Shown here piece by piece: positions 61,401 to 64,000 of a stretch of DNA of 64,000 nucleotides (positions within the stretch are counted from its first letter, which is position 1; each line of letters begins with the position of its first letter). A program made the translations under genes and the position numbers. The stretch covers positions 20,698,932 through 20,762,931 of the forward strand of contig NC_092679.1 of NCBI RefSeq assembly GCF_964355755.1. The letters run 5' to 3'. This DNA is from Antedon mediterranea (taxonomy: Eukaryota; Echinodermata; Crinoidea; Comatulida; Antedonidae). The notes below the pieces were generated by a model. The model made no database searches and had not been told where the DNA came from. It was given only the letters and a program-made list of their open reading frames with translations.

Positions 61401-64000
61401 AATGTGATGTGCCCATATATGGGTATGATGATGTCATATTTAGGGATATCACTACCATAATTGGACACATCACACTAGTTTGACAGTGTAGACAGAGCTT
61501 AAGAATACATACAAATAATAGAAAGAGAGAACTTGACTAACCTCCAGAGAATTTGTCTGTTTGTTTATCTTCTGCCTCTTTCTTAGTTCCTTTCAACCAC
61601 TGCAGGAATTGGCCAATCCATGAGATCTCATCACTGTCTGCTTCTTTCTCCTCGTGCACTCCACAATGTGAAATCAAGTTGTCATGGAACGCTGTCAGAA
61701 CCTCTCGGAGGTCATCCCGACACGGGCATATGCTAAGTTCTTCTTCAGTTTTAAAGCTCAGAAGCATTCTCATCTGTGAAAATAAAAATATAAAAGAGGT
61801 TAGTACTAACAGGCACGAATGTGCGATACTCGGGTACAGCAAAAGAAGCTGTAATGACGTCATAAGTTTTTTTTAGTTTTTTTAGTTATATTACAGTGTA
61901 AAATAAGTCAAGCAGTTTGAGGATTTCAAATATTTAATCAACCAGTGGTATGGCATTATGGTAAGAAAATAGGTCTAGTATGCAAGAGGAATGGGTTCGT
62001 TTAACTGTATTGCCTCATTCTTCAGATGAAACGTAAAGCCATTGGTCCAGTACAATGCACATATGAAAGGTGAAGAGCTTGGTACTAACAGGCACGAATG
62101 TGCGATACTCGGGTACAGCAAAAGAAGCTGTAATGACGTCATAAGACGGGATGTGACTCCACATACACATCAATCACCTCGCTACCAAATACGGCTATAC
62201 GGTACCATCTTTGAGACGTCATATGGCTGCATCCAGTTTGAAATTAAAAAATCAGGCTCTATAGCTTTGAGGTAGTATAGTGTAGTATATTCATGCAAAA
62301 TAAGGGAGGAGTAGTACTTTATAAATCGCACTTTTTACTCAATAGTGTCGAATGGAAGAGGAGAAGATAAGAGAGTCCTAGACTTGGGGTACCCCAAGTA
62401 AAAAGTAGGGGATCATCTCTCAGTGTGCTTATTATAGTAAGAGCTGCACGGTGACATCCTTAGTCTTTAGAATGTCATATGTTCAAATCAATTGATATAT
62501 ACTCACTTGCTCAATTGGAGTTGATCTGAATTCTTTGGTTTTCTTTGCTGTAACGATGGGAGGTAGGTCAGCTGACTGCACTTCTTCGAACCTCCTCTCT
62601 TGATCCTGAAAACAATTTTATAGTTAGTAATACATATAATGAAAAATTAAACTAAATAATTCACAAGAAAGAACACCTCTAAATAATAATGATATTTATT
62701 TGTCCACCTATTAATTTTATTGAAACAGGAGTTTTCAAATTGAATATACACTCACACATATACATAAATTAAAAAAACAAAAAAATTCAAAATTACTTAC
62801 TGCCTGACATTCCGCAACAAAGTCGTCAGAAAAGTTTACGATGGCTTCAACCCGGTGGCGCAACTGACTGTCGCACAGGTGTTGCAAGAGATAGCACATC
62901 TCCAGCTTCACTGGTTCATCAAGATGCATCTGAAGAAGACCAATGTGTGTGCTGACACCTGTAGGAAACATGCATATTAGAAATATAAATGTTTTAATAT
63001 AGTACTAGTACCTGAATGTATGAGCTAAACATGCATGATAGATATTGGTAGGCCTGCAGGGGGACATAATTCTGCAAATGTAAAACATGTACTATAACCT
63101 TATACTACATGTATCGTTGTGACCAAGAATATGCGAATATGAGACGTTGGTCTTACCTTGCATATAAGAATCATCAAAGGTCGTGGGATCAATCAAGATA
63201 AGTAACTGCTTCAAATCGTCATCATCAATCTCTCCCATTACCAGTAAACCATCACATAGCCTTAACAATGGCCTAAAATAAATGTGTCACTAAAAAATTG
63301 GCAAAAGTTTTCAGAATAAAAATGAATGAATTCATAAATCTAAAAGATAAGGGTCTAGGATATTGATAATGGGTTTGTAATACCTGCTTTTGAAATGGAT
63401 TACTGAAATCTTTCCTGTGTTAAGTCTTGTTATTTGTTATTGGAGTGAGTGAGTGGCCGAGCGGTTAAGACAGTGGAACCGTAATTACGTAGCCATAACA
63501 TCGGCAGGGGTTCGAGGCTCACTCACTCCATGGTTCTGGTGGTAGAACGAGTCTTCTCGGATAAGGACTATAAACCGTAGGTCCAGTGTACACATCTAGC
63601 TCGTGTGCACTTTAAAGAACCTAGTACATCTTTCGAGACGAGTAGGGGGTTACCCCGGTGTATTAGTACATCATAGCCACTAATCACCAACTGGGCCCTC
63701 TGGGAGACCCAGAGGTTACCCAGTATAAATATAAATTTCAATTCAATTTCAATCAACAATTCAGACAATATTTCTATAGGTATAGCACTGTATAGTTATC
63801 TTTGATCACCTGAAATTCTATATTCAGAAATTGTTCATTTGAGAGGTTAAAAACAAAAGGTTAAAATATGTACTTACACAAACAGATTATTATAGCTGCC
63901 ACCAATAGGGTCCCTAGATTGCGCAGTACCATGTGAGACCGACTCGGTGAGGCATTGTATAACGTGCTTCTTTAGCAAAGATCTGTTGAATTGTGGTGGA
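28413..64000 (-). CDS. RYR: Ryanodine receptor, C-terminal ~3,127 residues (5' part outside window)
   Basis: Minus-strand gene whose last ~60% is in the window; the start lies beyond 64000. About 82 exons were traced, all GT-AG. Using one of the two alternative exons, their lengths sum to a whole number of codons ending in TGA at 28413-28415. The order matches vertebrate RyR: central helical region, RyR repeats 3 and 4 (52797-55075), core solenoid, RIH-associated domain, EF-hand pair, divergent cytosolic linker, six membrane helices and C-terminal zinc domain. The product is the homotetrameric Ca2+-release channel of endoplasmic/sarcoplasmic reticulum. The filter is GGGIG, flanked by ADEIE. 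Only one RyR is expected in most invertebrates, so no paralogue number is given. Exon coordinates are in the segment entries. Confidence 0.97.
28830..28938. repeat. ~15-bp minisatellite in a RyR intron
   Basis: About seven imperfect units of ttcaatctcagag / attcaatctcaga between exons 28614-28665 and 29146-29246. Confidence 0.85.
29333..29466 (+). repeat. Family F dispersed repeat copy 3
   Basis: Begins gaagggttagtattacccaa with aagctctgc after it: the stem is GGGT/ACCC in place of GGGC/GCCC. In a RyR intron. Confidence 0.8.
30699..30838 (+). repeat. MITE family A copy 9
   Basis: Diverged ends (aaagctctgtctataataac, agttagtgttgacagcactt) in the intron just before the RyR filter exon. Confidence 0.8.
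32434..32550 (+). repeat. 5S rRNA-derived fragment (SINE3-like)
   Basis: ataccagctatactgcgttg, then aaacaccgatcattgaagtt, aagtaacgttgagcccggtt, attggagaccgtctagaaat and gtggtgggtgctgtatat follow 5S rRNA in order. There are a deletion in the ccggttctcgtccgatc part and many substitutions. It is antisense to RyR in the intron between 32371 and 32722. It is not a functional 5S gene; 5S-headed SINEs are the likeliest source. Confidence 0.8.
33198..33362 (+). repeat. MITE family A copy 10
   Basis: Complete, with clean ends taagctctgtctacactatc and gatagtgtagacagagcttt; one of the longest copies because the catatcactaccata core is duplicated. In a RyR intron. Confidence 0.9.
33411..36674 (-). other. 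RyR segment 7: U-motif and divergent linker
   Basis: Exons 36540-36674, 35975-36054, 35759-35857, 35537-35622, 35089-35283, 34420-34566, 33969-34149, 33728-33789, 33411-33507. The first three are conserved ([60 protein letters not shown]). From 35622 to 33411 the sequence is the divergent region: low-complexity, basic/Ser/Pro-rich ([27 protein letters not shown]), ending in an acidic run ([10 protein letters not shown]) just before the first membrane helix. Confidence 0.93.
36132..36455. repeat. Element bounded by a perfect 26-bp inverted repeat
   Basis: tataaaattctttatatcaa (36132-36157, ending accaat) is exactly the reverse complement of 36430-36455. The interior contains gacaataaagatttatctta, a tail typical of retroposed elements. 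In the RyR intron between 36540 and 36054. Confidence 0.75.
36752..36905 (+). repeat. Family F dispersed repeat copy 4
   Basis: Begins aatgaagaagggttatttac with ccaaaagctctgc after it, then the full body to cagtaatttgcctt. In the RyR intron between exons 37020-37123 and 36540-36674. Confidence 0.8.
37020..37311 (-). other. RyR EF-hand pair
   Basis: Two exons, 37232-37311 and 37020-37123. Loop 1 is [12 protein letters not shown] and loop 2 is [12 protein letters not shown]. Both have acidic or Asn residues at positions 1, 3 and 5, Gly at 6, a hydrophobic residue at 8 and Glu at 12. Vertebrate RyR loops at this site are degenerate. The domain follows the [10 protein letters not shown] helix and precedes [14 protein letters not shown]. 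Confidence 0.92.
39921..39941 (-). other. RyR 21-nt microexon
   Basis: atgaaaatggtcctatagca plus g, between tcaacacag and gtaggg. Phase 1 in and phase 1 out, encoding (G/D)ENGPIA. Skipping keeps the frame between 40871-40944 and 39125-39205. It lies just before the RIH-associated domain and is probably alternatively used. Confidence 0.68.
41005..41165 (+). pseudogene. LINE 3' fragment in a RyR intron
   Basis: gactggataaaccaaataaa, acaataacaaaccatcctgc and ggaaacaaatcgtggaaagt match the fragment at 26455-26560. Very short and frame-broken. Confidence 0.7.
41546..42558. mobile_element. Non-autonomous DNA transposon, 1,013 bp
   Basis: cagggccgtagccagg at 41546 faces cctggctacgggcctg ending at 42558 (15 of 16 paired). 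The word gtaag directly flanks both ends (41541-41545, 42559-42563), a 5-bp target-site duplication. Subterminal G- and C-rich runs (ggggggttcg, cccccctgg) are also inverted. A 126-codon open frame inside has no transposase features. It sits in the RyR intron between 42635 and 41368. Confidence 0.88.
44268..44461. repeat. GC-rich palindromic MITE
   Basis: aagggcctttcacacctg faces caggtgtgaaaggccctt exactly, and the complementarity continues inward (cggcacggttccggtccggc / gccggaccggaaccgtgccg). The GC content contrasts sharply with the AT-rich intron. It splits a copy of the gtgtccc repeat (44230-44575). Confidence 0.9.
45018..45156 (+). repeat. MITE family A copy 11
   Basis: Begins taaagttctgtctacactatc and ends atagtgtagatagagcatta. 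In the intron before RyR exon 44001-44138. Confidence 0.85.
46003..46172 (+). repeat. MITE family A copy 12, with insertion
   Basis: The left end ctaaatctctgtctacatca is followed by a short foreign tract (gggaagactactttttgctg) before aacactatcaaactagttgg. The right end (cacataaagtttacag) is truncated. Confidence 0.75.
46196..46420. repeat. MITE family D-like remnant
   Basis: Two copies of ctagtgggaaccaagctt (46304 and 46401) with acgcaagtgac and ttgataattaatcgctt between them, related to 16150-16268. Degraded. Confidence 0.55.
48585..49749. other. RyR intron without recognised content
   Basis: 1.16 kb between exons 49750-49831 and 48436-48584. AT-rich, with no repeat family I recognise and no candidate exon. 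Confidence 0.4.
50025..50180 (+). repeat. MITE family A copy 13
   Basis: taaagctctgtctacactatc to gatagtgtagacaggcttta, with the catatcactactata core duplicated. In a RyR intron. Confidence 0.88.
51693..51815 (+). repeat. MITE family A copy 14
   Basis: aaagctctgtctacactatc to gatagtgtggacagagcttt; the inner gacaaaaaa segment of the left arm is deleted. In the intron after the 24-nt microexon region. Confidence 0.88.
52286..52309 (-). other. RyR 24-nt microexon
   Basis: caaagaagcagatgaaaatg plus agag, flanked by tgttactgtag and gtaatt. Phase 2 in and phase 2 out: it adds eight residues (SKEADENE, the first codon shared) without changing frame. Skipping joins AG to the next exon at 51650 in frame. 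Probably a cassette exon. Confidence 0.75.
52500..52690 (+). repeat. SINE fragment
   Basis: gctgggttcaattcccgata (B-box-like) and actcagctgtaaaaggacac with ctggttgaaaaatac are typical tRNA-SINE body words. Degraded; in a RyR intron. Confidence 0.55.
52797..55075 (-). other. RyR segment 3: RyR repeats 3 and 4
   Basis: Exons 54912-55075, 54536-54614, 54235-54324, 53697-53825 (repeat 3) and 53372-53449, 53130-53205, 52797-52920 (repeat 4). Repeat 3 has [18 protein letters not shown] and LLRPYRNL; repeat 4 has [14 protein letters not shown] and [10 protein letters not shown]. The linker between them contains RRRLSKTS, at the position of the vertebrate RyR2 phosphorylation loop (Ser2808 region), and fits a PKA-type RRxS consensus. 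The two domains share the W...K fold of the family. Confidence 0.94.
54720..54895. repeat. Dispersed repeat, partner at 55905
   Basis: gttttagcagattctaggtc and aggttctagatcatcataaa plus ttgcaagctgttattctt align with 55905-55990. A third diverged copy may be at 7615-7700. Unidentified. Confidence 0.5.
55905..55995. repeat. Dispersed repeat, partner of 54720
   Basis: gttctagtggattctaggat and aggttctacatctttgcaat plus ttgaaagctctctattct. Same family as 54720-54895, direct orientation. Confidence 0.5.
56648..56748 (+). repeat. Family F dispersed repeat copy 5, 5' truncated
   Basis: Only the body is present (tgctgttttactttatcgtt to gatacccacagcattg). In a RyR intron. Confidence 0.75.
59009..59141 (-). 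other. RyR alternative exon b (proximal/3' copy)
   Basis: 133 nt, phase 0 in and phase 1 out, the same phases as the 59886-60021 exon. It encodes [20 protein letters not shown] then [20 protein letters not shown] and YMGL, closer to vertebrate RyR. The intron between the two copies is ~744 bp. Using both or neither shifts the frame of the following exon (58070-58309), so exactly one must be chosen per transcript. Confidence 0.9.
59886..60021 (-). other. RyR alternative exon a (distal/5' copy)
   Basis: 136 nt, phase 0 in and phase 1 out. It encodes [20 protein letters not shown] followed by [20 protein letters not shown] and SYIGL. It is homologous to the exon at 59009-59141, with 18 identities in 35 aligned residues by eye. 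Clean acceptor (ttttcaaaag) and donor (tttgtaag). It is the more diverged of the two relative to vertebrate RyR, where this position reads [10 protein letters not shown]. Confidence 0.88.
60420..60660. repeat. Duplicated SINE-like 3' segment
   Basis: cttgtacttcagatgggaca with ttaagttgg (60472) and cttgtccttcaaatgggaca with ttaagctgc (60618) are two copies of a word common in invertebrate SINE/LINE bodies. A diverged third copy is near 62015 (cattcttcagatgaaacgta). Confidence 0.6.
61362..61501 (+). repeat. MITE family A copy 15
   Basis: aaagctccttcgacactatc to gacagtgtagacagagctta. In the intron between RyR exons 61542-61773 and 61164-61288. Confidence 0.88.
61798..62152 (+). repeat. Near-perfect ~62-bp direct duplication
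   Basis: The tract tactaacaggcacgaatgtg through ctgtaatgacgtcataag occurs at about 61804-61866 and again at about 62084-62146, essentially identical. SINE-like sequence lies between. In a RyR intron. Confidence 0.85.
63445..63770 (+). mobile_element. tRNA-headed SINE (Ser/Leu-type head)
   Basis: gagtgagtggccgagcggtt with aagaca is an A box and aggggttcgaggctcac a B box. gagtgag and ctcactc can pair like an acceptor stem. The anticodon arm is broken, so it is not a live tRNA gene. The body ctttaaagaacctagtacat with cttcgagacgagtaggggg and ttaccccggtgtatt is a conserved SINE domain in marine invertebrates. In the RyR intron before the window edge. Confidence 0.85.

Larger units (their letters stand above)
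60154..64000 (-). other. RyR segment 1: helical region before alternative exons
   Basis: Exons 63878-64000 (cut by the edge), 63157-63272, 62801-62958, 62507-62605, 61542-61773, 61164-61288, 60682-60830, 60154-60349. Recognisable blocks are [58 protein letters not shown] and [20 protein letters not shown], aligning with about residues 2080-2470 of vertebrate RyR. The last exon ends in an S/N/Q-rich stretch ([19 protein letters not shown]) that replaces a short loop in vertebrates. Confidence 0.93.

Noticed and set aside
63445-63535. Functional tRNA-Ser/Leu gene
   Set aside because: The anticodon stem and loop do not form and a SINE body follows directly.

Overview
This is a eukaryotic, intron-rich, AT-rich nuclear window. 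Five protein genes are supported, and introns and spacers are packed with short inverted-repeat elements. The gene set (yippee-like 5, AP-4 beta, an NXPE-family protein, one large ryanodine receptor) is animal. The very frequent TAGGCCTA octamer and the mix of repeats and SINEs make a marine invertebrate deuterostome, most likely an echinoderm, my best guess. That placement is inference only.

Layout. 1-1905: tandem repeats, including a ~101-bp satellite whose every unit holds a near-perfect palindrome. 2555-2917 (+): YPEL5-like, single coding exon. 4917-11945 (+): AP-4 complex beta subunit in 17 coding exons that all join in frame (765 residues). 13268-18376 (-): an unrecognised secreted or surface-anchored protein, about 600 residues. 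18835-24863 (-): an NXPE-family protein in four coding exons (542 residues). 24870-28412: a graveyard of LINE, MITE and dispersed-repeat fragments with no gene. 28413-64000 (-): the last ~3,127 residues of a ryanodine receptor in about 82 exons, cut by the right edge. Nearly all the RyR splice phases were followed by hand and close in frame to the stop.

Main observations. (1) The RyR gene carries two tandem, homologous versions of one exon (59886-60021 and 59009-59141) whose phases allow exactly one to be used: a mutually exclusive exon pair in the central cytosolic region. (2) Two symmetric RyR microexons of 24 and 21 nt look like cassette exons. (3) Both RyR EF-hand loops look canonical. 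(4) A hammerhead-ribozyme-like motif lies on the minus strand at 21613-21663, and a separate dispersed repeat family has a related stem that co-varies between copies. (5) About 15 copies of one MITE family lie in 64 kb; several MITEs sit within a few bases of 5' splice sites, and one is split by a SINE. (6) There is a 1,013-bp DNA transposon with 16-bp inverted ends and 5-bp target duplications, and a 2.24-kb inverted-repeat element in NXPE intron 1.

The five genes do not form an obvious functional unit. YPEL5 and AP4B1 lie head-to-tail on +, and the other three lie tail-to-head on -, so AP4B1 and the unknown gene converge at about 12.2-13.3 kb.
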